A stretch of DNA of 64,000 nucleotides from Mesomycoplasma ovipneumoniae (GTDB lineage Bacteria > Bacillota_I > Bacilli_A > Mycoplasmatales > Metamycoplasmataceae), in NCBI RefSeq assembly GCF_035918255.1, contig NZ_CP142136.1, positions 434,001 to 498,000 on the forward strand. Reading direction: 5' to 3'. The notes under the pieces are model-generated. The model was not told the DNA's origin, did not search any database, and saw only the letters and a list, made by a program, of their open reading frames with translations. Positions 46,501 to 58,035 of this stretch are shown piece by piece (position 1 is the stretch's first letter; every line of letters begins with the position of its first letter). Both the position numbers and the translations under genes were made by a program.

Positions 46501-48232
46501 TTTTTTCGCGGTTTTTTAGCAATTCAATAAAGTCAACTAAAGAAATTTTAAAAGATTCTTGGGAACCAAATTCGCGATAAGTAATTTCGTTTTTTGCTAT
46601 TTCTTCATCACCCACAATTATCTGAAAAGCAGTTTTTTGTAAATTTGCTTCACGAATTTTACGTGTAATTCGTTCAGATCTTAAATCAATTTCGGAATTA
46701 TAACCTAAATTAAAAAGTATTTCGTGGATTTTTTTACTATATTCATAATGTTTTTCACCAACAGGTATCACGATAATTTGCTTTGGTGAGAGTCAAAACG
46801 GTAATTTTCCTTTAGTTTGTTCTAATAAAATTGCAATAAATCGCTCATAAGTTCCAATCAGACCACGGTGAATCAATATTGGAGTTTCTTTTTGATTAAA
46901 TTCGTTAGTAAAACTAATTCCAAATTTTTGTGGCAAAAGAAAATCTAGCTGCAAAGTCGAAATTGTAACTTCTTTATTTAATGCTGTCTTAATTTGAAAG
47001 TCGATTTTTGGACCATAAAAAGCAGCTTCACCGATTTTTTCAACATATTTTACGTTATTTTGATCAAGAAATTGCTTTAAATCATTCTCGGCCTGACTTC
47101 ACATTAAATCATCTTGGAAAAATTTTTCTTTATTTTCTGGGTCTCTTTTTGAAAAAGAAATATAAAAAACTTTTATTTTAAAAAAATCAAGCACTTCTTG
47201 AATCATCTTAAAAAGGTGGCTAATTTCGCTAAAAATTTGCTTTTTTGTGACAAAAATATGCCCTTCGGTTAAATCCATAGCTCGAACTCGTTCTAAACCT
47301 GAAAGTGCACCCGATTTTTCATAACGATATAACCTAGATTGCTCTGAAATTCTAAAAGGCAAATTCCGATAACTAAAATGTTGCTCAGAAAATAAAATTA
47401 TATGGTGTGGGCAAGTCATTGGGCGCGGAATAAGTGATTCATTTTCAACTTTAATTGGTGAAAACATGTCATCTTTATAATGTTGTAAGTGTCCTGAAAT
47501 TTCATAAAGGCTTTGGTGACCAAAATGAGGGGTTAAAACTTCCCTAAAACCATAATTTCTGTCAAATTCTAGTATTTTTTGCCTAATTTTGTTATGAATT
47601 TTCATCCCATTTTCAAGTCAAACTGGGAAACCAAGTCCAAAATAATGGCTAAAACTAAAAAGTTTTAGTTTTGAACCAATCCGGCGATGATCTCTTTCTT
47701 GTCTTTCTTGTAAAATTTGAAGAAATTTTTCAAGATTTTCCTTTGAATCTCAACTTGTACCATAAATTCTTGTGAGCTGCTTATTTTTTGAATTTCCACG
47801 TCAATAGGCGCCTGCAATTTTTAGGAGTTTAAAATTTTTTATTTGATTCAAACTCTCAAGATGTCTTCCAGCACAAAGATCCTCAAAAAGTATATTGTTT
47901 TGCTGGTCAACAATTGAAAAATAGGTCACTTTTTCAGATTTGTTTTCAAGATCAGATTTTAGCTCTTGTTTGTAAATTTGACTTTGAAAATCAAGATTTT
48001 TACCTTCTGTTTGAACAATTCTTAAATTTTTTGAAACTAATTTTTTCATTAGTTTTTCAATTTTTGCAAAATCTGATTCAGAAAGTGGACTTTCTAGATC
48101 AAAATCATAATAAAAACCATCTTCAAAAACAGGACCAATTCCTAATTTTACATTTGGGAAAAGTGTTTTTATTGCAAGCGCTAAAAGATGAGAGGTAGAA
48201 TGATTGAGTTCATAATCAATTTTTAATTCCAT
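46493..48232 (-). CDS. thrS: Threonyl-tRNA synthetase without the TGS domain
   Basis: 579 residues. It begins with the editing domain ([14 protein letters not shown]), lacking the ~60-residue TGS domain found in most ThrRS. Catalytic core motifs: motif 2-like [12 protein letters not shown] (zinc Cys), [34 protein letters not shown], motif 3 [16 protein letters not shown], and an anticodon-binding domain at the end ([20 protein letters not shown]). Starts 3 bases after the trpS stop; the operon is trpS-thrS-membrane protein. Confidence 0.94.
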
Positions 48233-48235
48233 GAG

Positions 48236-49219
48236 TTAAAGCCCCATTTTTTGTTTTATTATTTTTAAATTTGAATTTGCTATTTGATTTGCTTTTGATG
48301 CCCCTTTTTTTGCAAAATCGTCAACAAATTGTAGCATTTTTTGTTGCTTTTTCTGTAAATCTTCTAGAAAATTAGCAACAATTGTTCCAACCGTTTCCTT
48401 TAAAAACTTATAGGATTGATCTTGAAAAAAATTAAGCGTTTCTTCTTGAGTTTTATCAGTAAAACCCATAAAAATATTCAAAAGATTATTGATCCCGGGC
48501 TTTTCTTGACTAAAATAAATTTTATTTTCAGAATCAGTTTTTGCTCTTTGAATTTTATTATAGGCCTCTTGGGGCGAATCGCTTAAAAAAATTGCCGAGT
48601 TTTTTTGGCTTGTTGATTTAGACATTTTTTTGGTTGGATCAGTAAGTGACATTATTTTTTGCGTATTTTGGGAAATTATAGCTTTTGGAATAACAAAATC
48701 TGTTTTATAAATTTTGTTAAAACGGTGAGCAATTTTTCGTGTAAGTTCTAAATGCTGTAATTGATCAGCGCCAACCGTTACAAAATCAGGATTATATAAA
48801 AGAATATCAGCAGCCATTAAAATTGGATAAGTTAGCAAGCCTGTTGGAACTTTTTCGGTATTATTTTCCTGTTTTTGACGAGATTTATCTTTAAATTGTG
48901 TCATTCTTGAGAGCTCGCCAATTGTTGTTTGGGATTGTAAAAGTCAAAAAAGTTCACTGTGAGCACTAATATCAGATTGAAAAAATAACACGGTTTTTTC
49001 AGGATCAAAACCACATGCAAGATAAAATGCAAAAATACTAGCCCGGTTTTGGGTTAATTTTTCTGGTTGGATCGGCAAAGTAAGGGCATGAAGATCAGCG
49101 ACAAAAATAAAATTTTCGTATTGATCTTGAAACGAAAGGCTCGGTTTTATTGAACCAAGAAAATTTCCTATCGTTAAGTTTCCAGTTGCAGTTATTCCAC
49201 TTACTAATCTTTTTTTCAT
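48236..49219 (-). CDS. trpS: Tryptophanyl-tRNA synthetase
   Basis: 327 residues, class I. HIGH-type TGNLTIGNFLGS near the N-terminus, LMAADILLY, GADQLQHLELTRKIAHRFN and KMSKS (KKMSKSTSQ). In code 4 this enzyme charges the tRNA-Trp that also reads UGA. Promoter lies just upstream (49220-49284), shared back-to-back with the EIIB-like gene. Confidence 0.95.
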
Positions 49220-49284
49220 AGCAAAAAAATTTTAGCATAATTATACAATTTTTTTAGAAAATGAGTATAATTTAAAAAGATATT
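49220..49284. promoter_or_regulatory. Compact divergent promoter pair trpS / EIIB-like
   Basis: Within 65 bp there is a minus-strand TATAAT (about 49246-49241) for trpS and a plus-strand GAGTATAAT (49266-49271) 13 bases before the EIIB ATG, the latter nearly leaderless. Confidence 0.6.
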
Positions 49285-49641
49285 ATGAAGCTAATTTCCA
49301 AAATCATTTATTTTCTTTTGCAAATTTTTAGCTTTGGTTTGTTTGCTAAACATATTAAAAAAAAACATAATAAAACAAAGTCTGAACTCACTTTTGATGA
49401 TAAAATCGGTTTCAAAGTCGATGATCTAGTTAAATTTTTAGGCGGGATTAAAAATATTGACTCATGTGATTTTACAGTTTCGAGATTAAAAATTAAATTA
49501 AAATCAACTGAAGGTATCAATGTTGATGAAATTGGAAAATTAAAAGGGATTTCAGGAGTTGTTGTCGGTTTAAACGAAATTAATTTAATAGTTGGCAATA
49601 AATCTAAGGCTATTTGAAAAGCTATAAATAATTTTGAATAA
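49285..49641 (+). CDS. Stand-alone PTS EIIB-like domain protein
   Basis: 118 residues: N-terminal hydrophobic segment (ISKIIYFLLQIFSFGLFAKH), then a glucose-type EIIB fold (VDDLVKFLGGIKNIDSCDFT, SRLKIKLK, IGKLKGISGVVVGLNEINLI). EIIB carries phosphate on a Cys before 'ITRLR'; here a Cys is present, but the loop between it and Arg-Leu is longer than usual. No EIIA or EIIC lies nearby, so it may be a regulatory or orphan domain rather than part of a sugar transporter. Confidence 0.7.
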
Positions 49642-49685
49642 GTTTAAAAACAGTTTAAAAAATCCTAAGGAAATTACATAAAAAA

Positions 49686-52600
49686 ATGCAAAAATTTGGA
49701 ACCCATACCCGTGAAACCCAAAATTCAACTGGTACAAATCAAAATTTAAGCTACGAGCGTTTACTAGCAAATTTAATCACAATTGAACGTGCAGATTCAG
49801 CACTTTTTACAAGAATTGACAACGAAAATTATATTGATTTATTTTCTGCTTTAAAAACTAGCGATCTTAGAAAATTAATCTCTTCACCAATTTCTTCTGT
49901 GTCATTAACAACAAGTGAATTTGATGATTTTATTGAAAAAATAGAATCAATTCAAGACAAAGATGAATTAATTGAATACTTAAAAAATTCAGACTACAAA
50001 CTAAACCCGCTTACACAAAGAGCGCTTAATTCTGATTTTCAGTCAGCAAAAAAAGACATATTAAATAAAATATCATATAAAAAACAAACAAGTCTAGCAA
50101 AATGAAAACGTTTGATCAAAAAAGCTTATGATATTCTTAGAGATCGAAATGTTTGACCTTTGCACATTGGATTTTGCTATATTTCTTTGTCAATTGAAGA
50201 TCGAAGTTTTTTTGGACCTTTATTTGTTAAAGAATGTGAAGTTACAATTGTAAATTCAGTGCCAAGACTTAATGCTGATGGGCATATAAAACTAAATAAT
50301 AAACTGCTTGCATTTTTAAAGAAACTTGACATTGATTTTAATTTTGATTTTGATTTTTCAGAATTTTCAATTGAAGAAGTAATTGAAAATGTTAAAAAAT
50401 TTTATAATGATAAGTTTGAAATTCCTAACATTGAAGGAAAAATTGCAAAAGATGTCTCAACTCCAGAAGATACAATACATTTTCACCCCGGAGTTGTTCT
50501 AGGATTTTTCAACATTGGTGGATCACATCAACGTCAAATCATGGAAAAAATGATTAAAACTGGTGAAATTCACAACTTAATTGATGTTGATATTAACAAA
50601 ACCACATACAGAAACAATGTTGAAAAATCAATTTTTTCACCTAAATTTACAGGATTTTTTAAAATTCAGCCCACTAATTTTACCCAAGATTGTGCTCATA
50701 TTTCGGCAATTTTACAAAACACAATTATCTGAGGGCCTCCAGGAACAGGGAAATCTCAAACAATTGCAAACATTATTTCAAATGTTATTGCCCTAAATCG
50801 AACCGCACTTGTTAGCTCACAGAAAAAAATTGCCCTTGTTGTTTTAAGAAAAAGACTAAAAATGATGTCATTTTTTTGTCTTTTTGTTATTAATGAAAAA
50901 CTGGAAAATTATAAAGATTTTTACAAGCCAATTGAAGAATATATTGAAAATATCGAAAATTTCAATATGGAATCAAAGCTTAAAGAAATTAAAGTTTTTT
51001 CCGATGATGATCGCCAATATTTAGAACTCTTAGAAAAAATTTTCCCTAAAATTGAAACTTTAACAAATACACTTGATGCCTATAAAACAATTGAAAAAGC
51101 AAACAATTTTTTTAAACTAAGTATTGCCGAAACTCTTTTTAAACTAAATAAATCAATTAATATCAATCCAAAAAGATCACCACATTCAAGAACTAGTCTA
51201 AAATTGCACATTATTGAGTCCAAACTCAAACGTAAATTAAAAATTTATGAAAAAGCAGTGCATGCAGCTTCTAATGAACTTCGCCAAGACGTTGACTTAA
51301 TTCTTGAAAATCTAGTTAATTATGATGACAATTTGGAAAACATTTATAACAAAATTTCAAAATTAGAAATTTCTAATTTTGAAAATCTCGAAAAGTTTCT
51401 CAATTTTGTAAGAAAACCAAAAGTTGAAGTTCTTGATGATAAGGCTTTATTTATTCACCATGCAAAAAAAGTCTTTGAAATCTTGGCAAAATTAAATAAT
51501 GACCCTGAATTTCAACAGCTCTATACTCGCTTCAGACTTAGCGTTAAACAAAAAAAGAAAATGTCTCCTTACAAGTTTTTACTAAAACATGCTGAAGTTA
51601 TTAAGATTTTGTTCCCAGTTATTATTACAACTCCTGACATTGAACTTGTAATGTTCGAAAAACGTTATTTTGATTATATTATTATCGATGAAGCTTCACA
51701 AATGTTTTTAGAAGAAGCGCTCCCACTTTTATTTTACGGAAAAATTAAAGTTCTTGTTGGTGATCACCAACAAATGCAACCAATTCGTTGGTTTGCTTCA
51801 AAAATGAATGATGAATCAGAAGATGATGCCTTTGCAAATATTGAGTCAATTTTGGAATATGCCCATTCCAAAGGTGTTTTTAACATTATGTTAGATAAAA
51901 ATTACCGTTCACATCATGCCTCACTAATGTCTTTTAATTCACGTCATTTTTATGATTCAGAGCTTAAAATTGCTAATAATCATAATTTTGAAGGCAATGA
52001 TGTAATTGAAGTTCATAATGTTAATGGTCAGTGAGACGGTCAGCAAAATATTGTTGAGGCAAAAGCAGTTGTTGATATTGCCCAAAAAAATATTAACAAG
52101 TTTGCGACAATGATAATTTTGGCTTTTAACAAAAATCAGCAAAATGCAATAGAAAAAATAATTTTTGAATCCTATCCAGAAATTGAAAAATTAATCTATA
52201 CTGATAAAATTATTGTAAATAGTCTTGAAAATATTCAAGGAGATGAGGCTGATTTAGTAATTGTCTCAGTTGCCTATGATCAAAGTGCAAAATTTGGTTC
52301 AACTTATATAGCGCGAAAAGGTGGAAAAAACGCCCTAAATGTTGCAACATCGCGTGCACGTCAAAAAATGATAATTTGCAAGTCAATAAATGCTGATGAA
52401 ATTCAAAATACTTCTAACTCTGATGATCTAGAAATTTTTAAATCATGAATTAATTTCCTTGACCTTGATGTTCAATCACAAATAAATTATTCACGTAAAA
52501 ATAAAACCCAACTTTCACTTTCAGAGTTAAAAAATGTTGCAAAATCAAGCTTTTTTGCTGACTTTCAGCAAGAATTTGCCGAAGAATTTTTTGCACTTTT

Positions 52601-52880
52601 TCCAAGTTTAGAACTAAAAACTAACTATATTGTCGGAACCGAGCAAATTGATGTTGCTATTTTTGATCAAGGCAAATTTTTACTTGGAATTTATTTAGAT
52701 TCACTTGAATATCGCAAACCTAAAGAGTATATTGAATATTTTGATGCAATCAAATTCATTCAACAAAAAAAATATCCAATTATTATAATTAATTTTGTTG
52801 AATGAAAACTCAATAGAAATAAGGTAACCGAAAAACTCAAAAAAGAAATTATCAATTTGAAGGAAGATGATCTTGTTTAA
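49686..52880 (+). CDS. SF1 (Upf1/Dna2-like) helicase
   Basis: 1064 residues in one code-4 frame. Walker A IIWGPPGTGKSQT (~residue 355), long helical insert (~400-600), Walker B YIIIDEASQMFLEEALP, motif III VLVGDHQQMQP, motif IV-V LENIQGDEADLVIVS and motif VI NVATSRARQKM. The N-terminal ~340 residues are unique with no domain known to me; the C-terminal ~130 (VGTEQIDVAIF, KFLLGIYLDSLEYRKP) look like a nuclease-type fold similar to Vsr/DUF559 ends of such helicases, but the catalytic Lys is missing. Likely role: unwinding in repair or RNA-DNA processing, coupled with RNase HIII, whose gene overlaps by 14 bases. Confidence 0.85.
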
Positions 52881-53607
52881 ACCGGAATTATATCAGGTTG
52901 ATGATTTAGTAATTGGCTGTGATGAGGTTGGTGTTGGTGAGTATTTTACAAATTTAACTGTTTGTTGCGCTGTTTTTCGCCAGTCAGAAATTGAAGGGCA
53001 ACTTATTGAAAAAATTGTTGATTCAAAACTTTTAAATGAAAAAAAGATTAGTGAACTTTTTGAAATTTTGGACCAAAAAATTACTTATAAATTTATCTCT
53101 TTAGAGATGAAAGACTATAATGATCTAATCCAAAAAGGATTAAACTCACATGAAATCAAAGCTTTTCTATATTTTAAAGTGCTCAGCGAGCTAATTTTAA
53201 TTTTTAAAAATGTCCAAATTGATAAAATTTTCATTGATGGTTTTGTCTCGGCGCAAAAATTTAGTCAATATTTTGCTAAAATAAGTAAATTTTTCAACAT
53301 TGAGCAATGAAATTTTGAAAAATATCCCTTAATTTTAGAAAAAAAAGCCGACACAAAAATTAAACAAGTAGGAGCCGCTTCAATAATTGCAAAACATGCC
53401 TTAAGTCAAAAATTCAATAAACGGCAAGAAAAATGAAAAGCAATTTTTCCGGCCGGTTCAAATCAAATTGAAAAAATTGTTAATTTTTGCCTCGAGCAAA
53501 TTCAGAAACACGGGACAATTTTCCTTGAAGAAAATGTAAAATTACATTTTAGCATTACTGATAAAGTCTATACAAAACTAAAGGAAAAAAATGGAAAAAA
53601 TAGCTAA
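52867..53607 (+). CDS. rnhC: Ribonuclease HIII-type enzyme
   Basis: 246 residues. Catalytic GCDEVGVGEYFTNLTVCCAV (Asp-Glu pair, ~residues 18-19), KIFIDGFVS (third acidic residue) and KKADTKIKQVGAASIIAKHA (fourth). Removes RNA from RNA-DNA hybrids. The N-terminal substrate-binding domain of longer RNase HIII is absent, so RNase HII is possible, but the GVGEYF motif favours HIII. It starts within the helicase gene and overlaps the next gene by 17 bases. Confidence 0.85.
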
Positions 53608-53893
53608 ATTGTTTCAACAAAATTCAGAACAAATTATCGCAAATGTCGGTACAGCTGGCGGAGTTGGTCTTGGTGGCTGAATTGGCATAACTATTGGTGT
53701 TGGAATTATTTTATTTATTATTGGCGGTGTGATTGCCTTAATAGTCTCAAAAAAAATGTTTGAAAAACAAATCCGTGAAAATCCACCAATAACTGAAGGC
53801 ATGATTCGCGCAATGTACATGCAAATGGGTCGAAAACCATCTGAGGCACAAATTAGAGCGGTTATGCGATCAGTAAAAAACGCTAAAAAGTAG
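53591..53893 (+). CDS. UPF0154 (YneF-like) small membrane protein
   Basis: 100 residues. One membrane helix (GITIGVGIILFIIGGVIALI) followed by the UPF0154 signature: KKMFEKQIRENPPITEGMIR and AMYMQMGRKPSEAQIRAVM. A TGA within the first 40 codons reads Trp. It starts inside the end of rnhC and is followed 6 bases later by gpmI. Function unknown. Confidence 0.88.
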
Positions 53894-53899
53894 GAAATA

Positions 53900-55417
53900 A
53901 TGAAAAAGAAAGTTATTTTAATTATTATTGACGGCCTTGGATTGCGTCCTGAAACTCAAGGGAATGGTTTTGCACTTGCAAAAACACCAGTTTTTGATCA
54001 CCTTTTTGAGAATTATCCAAATAGTTTGATTGCCGCTTCAGGTCAAGAAGTTGGACTCCCTGAAGGACAAATGGGAAATTCAGAAGTTGGCCATTTAAAT
54101 ATTGGGGCTGGATTTATTGTCTATACAGGAATTTCAATTATAAATAATGCTTTAAAAACCGGCGAGTTTTTCAAAAATGAAAAATTTATTAAGGTTTTTG
54201 AGCATAGTGTCAAAACTGATACACCTGTGCAAGTTATGGGGCTTTTTTCACCCGGAGGCGTTCACTCACATCAAGATCACCTTTTTGCTCTAATTGATTT
54301 CGCCGCCGAATTTGGGGTTAAAAAACTTAATTTACACCTTTTTGGTGACGGGCGAGATGTTGCGCCTGAATCAATTAAGCCAAATCTTAATTTATTAATA
54401 AAGAAATTGAAAAATTTTGAAAATTACAAAATTGCTTCAATTTCTGGTCGTTTTTACTCAATGGATCGTGATAAAATGTTTGACCGCGTTGAATTAGGAT
54501 ATAATTCTATTCGTGGAAAAGCCGAAAATACCTTCACAAATCCAATTGATTATGTCGATTCTCAATATGAAAAAGGAATTAGTGACGAATTTTTACAACC
54601 GGCAATAAATTTGCAAGTTAATAAAAATGATTTTCTTAATGACAATCATGGCGTTATTTTTTTCAATTTTCGCCCTGATCGTGCAAGACAACTTTCGCAT
54701 TTAATTTTGCAAACAGATTTATATACTTTTAAACCAAAATATCCTGTAAAAATCGACACTTTTGTGTCAATGATGAAATATGAAGGAATAAATTGCGATA
54801 TTGCTTTTGAGGAAATGAAAGTCAAAAATCCACTTGGAAAAGTAGCAGATGAGGCAGGATTAAAACAACTTCGACTCGCTGAAACGCAAAAATATGCTCA
54901 TGTAACTTTCTTTGTTGACGGTGGTGTAGAACTTGAATTAAAAAATTCTGACCGAATTCTTGTTGATTCATTAAAAGTTGAGTCATATGCTGATTATCCG
55001 CAAATGTCAGCTGCCGAAATTACTGATAAATTAATCCAAGTTGGCCAAAATTATGACCTTATTATTGTCAATTTTGCAAATCCAGATATGGTTGGACATA
55101 CTGGAAACTTAAAAGCAACTATAAAAGCAGTTGAAATTCTAGATTCACAAATTGGTCGAATTCACAGCTGAGCAAAAGAAAATAATTTTCATTTTTTCAT
55201 TACCGCCGACCATGGTAATGCCGAACTTACCGAGGATGAAAATAATAAGCCCTCAACAAAACATACCGTATTTCCCGTTATGTTAATTTCAAGTGATAAA
55301 AGTTTGAAATTAAAAAACGGAAGATTGGCAAATATTGCCCCAACAGTGCTTGATTACTTAAATATCAAAAAACATCCTGACATGGATCATGAATCTTTAA
55401 TAATTAAGCAAAACTAA
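53900..55417 (+). CDS. gpmI: Cofactor-independent phosphoglycerate mutase
   Basis: 505 residues; interconverts 3- and 2-phosphoglycerate using Mn2+. LIIIDGLGL (metal Asp), GQMGNSEVGHLNIGAG (phospho-Ser 62), HLFGDGRDVAP, FFNFRPDRARQ, FANPDMVGHTG and the second metal cluster TADHGNAE with KHTVFPV. The TGA at 55169 is Trp. Last gene of the helicase-rnhC-UPF0154-gpmI run, closed by a terminator. Confidence 0.96.
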
Positions 55418-55444
55418 ACTTTTACAGACTAATTTTTCTTCTTT

Positions 55445-55483
55445 AAAACCAAAATCATTTTCCTTTTGATTTTGGTTTTTTTT
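55445..55483 (+). terminator. Terminator after gpmI
   Basis: AAAACCAAAATCA (55445-55457) pairs with TGATTTTGGTTTT (55467-55479) followed by Ts. Confidence 0.85.
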
Positions 55484-55505
55484 AAAAAAGTCAATTAGTT
55501 AGTTC

Positions 55506-55528
55506 AAAACACTGACAAAAATCAATTT
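55506..55528. repeat. 23-bp target duplication of the IS, left copy (partner 57440-57462)
   Basis: AAAACACTGACAAAAATCAA plus TTT is found exactly at both outer edges of the IS. The sequence belongs to REP copy 4. Confidence 0.93.
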
Positions 55529-57439
55529 CCTGAGTTTCCCAGTTTGAAGGCAAAAATTCACTTTTTAGTGAATACAAATATGAAAAAATAACGGTAAATC
55601 AGTATTTTTTTATCGTAAAACCTTATTTTTTATTAATTCCGTTTAATTACATTTTTAAATTAATTTTTATGGTATAATTATAAATTATGAAAAAACAAAA
55701 TTTGGTTTTATTTAATGTTTGAGGAAACTCGAAAGATAAACTATATAAATATGTTGGCTGAACACAAGGTTACGGTAAAGCTCCAAAACGGTGATTTAGT
55801 TTAGGAAATGTGCAAAATTTGGAAAAAATTAATCCAAATGCTATTCAAATTATCAAAGAAAAGTTGAAATTGTTTTCAAATTTAGATGACATGAATAAAG
55901 TCAAGATTGCTTTGCTTGATTCTATTAAAAATTCCAACATAATCGAAGGTTCGGTTTTTGTTGGCGGGGAATTAATTGAAAAACTTATTGAAAAGCACAA
56001 TATTTTTGAATCACTTCCTAAAAGTAGACATAAAAATATGAAAGAAATTTTTAACTACTTAATTTCAAAACGGATCACTGATCCTGGTAGCATTATTAAT
56101 GCTTTTGATAAAAAAGATGACTACTCAAATCAAATAAATACTTCCAAAAATAGTTTTTATAGACTCCTAGATCTTGTCTTTGAGTCACAAAATCAACTTT
56201 TAAATAGTGTCAACAAAATGGTAACAAGTGAACTTGGAAAAAGGGACAGTGAATTTTATTTTGACTCATCAACAGTCTATTTTGAGACATTTGAAAGAAA
56301 TGGATTAAGAATTCCTGGTTATTCTAAAGATGCTAAATTCAAAGAAGACCAAATTGTCATTGGCTTAGCGTGTGATAAAAATGGTATTCCTTTTCATATT
56401 AAAGTTTTTAAAGGAAATACCGGCGATTCTAGTACATTAATCCCTTTTATTTTAGATGTTGAATCCAAATATAATATCAAAAATATGACAATAATCGCTG
56501 ATCGCGGCATGTCAACAGCCGCAAATATTCGATTTCTTGAATCAAGAAACTATAATTTCATTATTTCTTATCGTGCAAAGGTAGGGACTCAAAAATTTAA
56601 AAATTATTTACTAGATCCAAGCGATTATGTTAATGTAAGTGCGGATTTTAAGTATAAAAAAGAAGAATTTTATTCATCATATAAAAATAAAAGATACACT
56701 GAAAATATTAGAAGAAGAATTATTACTTACAGTACAAAAAGAGCGATAAAAGACAGAAAAGCTCGTGAAGAGCAAATCGAAAGTTTTATTAAAAAACAAA
56801 ATAAAGACGGTTTTATCGAGGTAAACAAATTGTTTGGTAAAAAACCTAAATATTTTAAGGAAATTTCAAACATGAAATTTGAATTAGATCAAAGTAAAAT
56901 TGACAAAGACAAACAATTTGATGGCTACTATGTTTATGAAACAAATATACTGAATTCGAATGTCTTAGATATAGTTGAAAAATACCAAAAACAGTGGAAT
57001 ATTGAAGCTAATTTTAGAAGTCTAAAAGGTTTGTTGAATATTCGGCCCGTATTTTTAAGAATTGACGAGCACATTCTAGCTCATACACTTTTGTGTTTTA
57101 TCTCACTAGTTATTTTAAAAACTATAATATTTAAAATCAACAAACATATTAGTGATAACAAGTTATTTGAAAACAATCAATTAACTGAAGTTGGTTTAGT
57201 AACGATGTTGCAAAAATTAAGGCAAAGGGTTGAATTTAACACTTTAGATCAGCAAATAACATTTAAAAATCGAGATGGTGTCCCTAGTGATCCGAATATT
57301 TGAAATAGGTACGATTTTTACTTTAATATCTTAATAAATAGGTAAAAAAAATTGTAATTAACTTTTAACAAAAAATTTAAAAAAGCCCCTAAAACCGGAT
57401 ACTTTTTTAAAATTACCTTATGAAACTGGGAAACTCAGG
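55529..57439 (+). mobile_element. Intact IS element (IS1634/IS4 type), 1911 bp
   Basis: Perfect 17-bp terminal inverted repeats CCTGAGTTTCCCAGTTT (55529-55545) and AAACTGGGAAACTCAGG (57423-57439); subterminal palindrome ATTCACTTTTTAGTGAAT; single transposase gene with its own TGGTATAAT promoter (about 55671-55676). Flanked by exact 23-bp duplications, so it looks complete and recent. It is inserted in REP copy 4. Confidence 0.93.
55687..57345 (+). CDS. DDE transposase of the IS1634/IS4 type
   Basis: 552 residues in code 4, from ATG 55687 to TAA 57345; both ends run beyond what the standard code shows. DDE residues: first Asp in FYFDSSTVYFET, second in MTIIADRGMSTAA, Glu in the IS4-type Y..R..E signature YQKQWNIEANFRSLKGLLNI. 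The N-terminus LVLFNVWGNSKDKLYKYVGW is lost if TGA is taken as stop. It should act on its own ends, on the mini-IS at 1425-1818 and possibly on REP copy 3, as all share the terminal 17 bp. Confidence 0.93.
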
Positions 57440-57462
57440 AAAACACTGACAAAAATCAATTT
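57440..57462. repeat. 23-bp target duplication of the IS, right copy
   Basis: Exact copy of 55506-55528 next to the right terminal repeat. Confidence 0.93.
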
Positions 57463-57905
57463 ATGATAAAACAACTACTATTTAAACTCAATGCAAATAC
57501 AAAACTCGTTTTTATTTGCAGCGAGCCTAAAAAAATATATGAAGTTTTGAAAGAACAATAACCAAAAGCCCTGAATTTATAGATTTCTAAACGGTTAAAT
57601 TTAAGGCATTCCATTAATATTTAAAGCCATAATGGAAAAAATGGCATTATCTGAGTTTATTGTGCCAAAAACATAACTTATTCCCCCTAATTCAATATCA
57701 AATTTATTAATTTATTCTTAAGTGATGTTCATTATAACATAATTTTATTTTAGACCAAGCATTTTTTTTTTTTTTTTTTCAAAAGGTTAATTTTAAAATA
57801 ATAAAAATTAATATTTTAGGTCAAAAAACACGGATTTAACGGTATTTTTGCATATTTGTATTCACTAAAAAGTGAATTTTTTGCCATCAAACTGGGAAAC
57901 TCAGG
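57463..57905 (-). repeat. REP element copy 4, split by the IS
   Basis: Inverted relative to the other copies. It ends at 57905 with ATCAAACTGGGAAACTCAGG (terminal repeat), then palindrome TTCACTAAAAAGTGAA, T18 (57762-57779, so A18 in its own direction), -10 TATAAT (57736-57731), ribosome site GGGGGA, tiny ORF MFLAQ, and the three stem-loops, the last with TGCAA/TTGCA pairing. Its distal end continues left of the IS around 55500-55528, but no second terminal repeat is found there. Confidence 0.75.
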
Positions 57906-57992
57906 TGGTTTTTTTAGAAAATTAAAAATTTATAATTTTTTGTAAATTTTTAATATTTTTGTCAAATTCCTAGAAAATATTAAGAAAAATGG

Positions 57993-57998
57993 TATAAT
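57993..57998 (+). promoter_or_regulatory. -10 box of the duplicated lipoprotein gene
   Basis: TGGTATAAT 38 bases before the ATG; AAGAGGTG is a good ribosome site. Confidence 0.6.
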
Positions 57999-58035
57999 TT
58001 GCATTATTAAAATATGAACAAATTAAGAGGTGTAA

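Noticed and set aside
46493-49219. T-box leader before trpS or thrS
   Set aside because: Only 65 bp between trpS and the divergent gene and 3 bp between trpS and thrS; no room and no T-box sequence.
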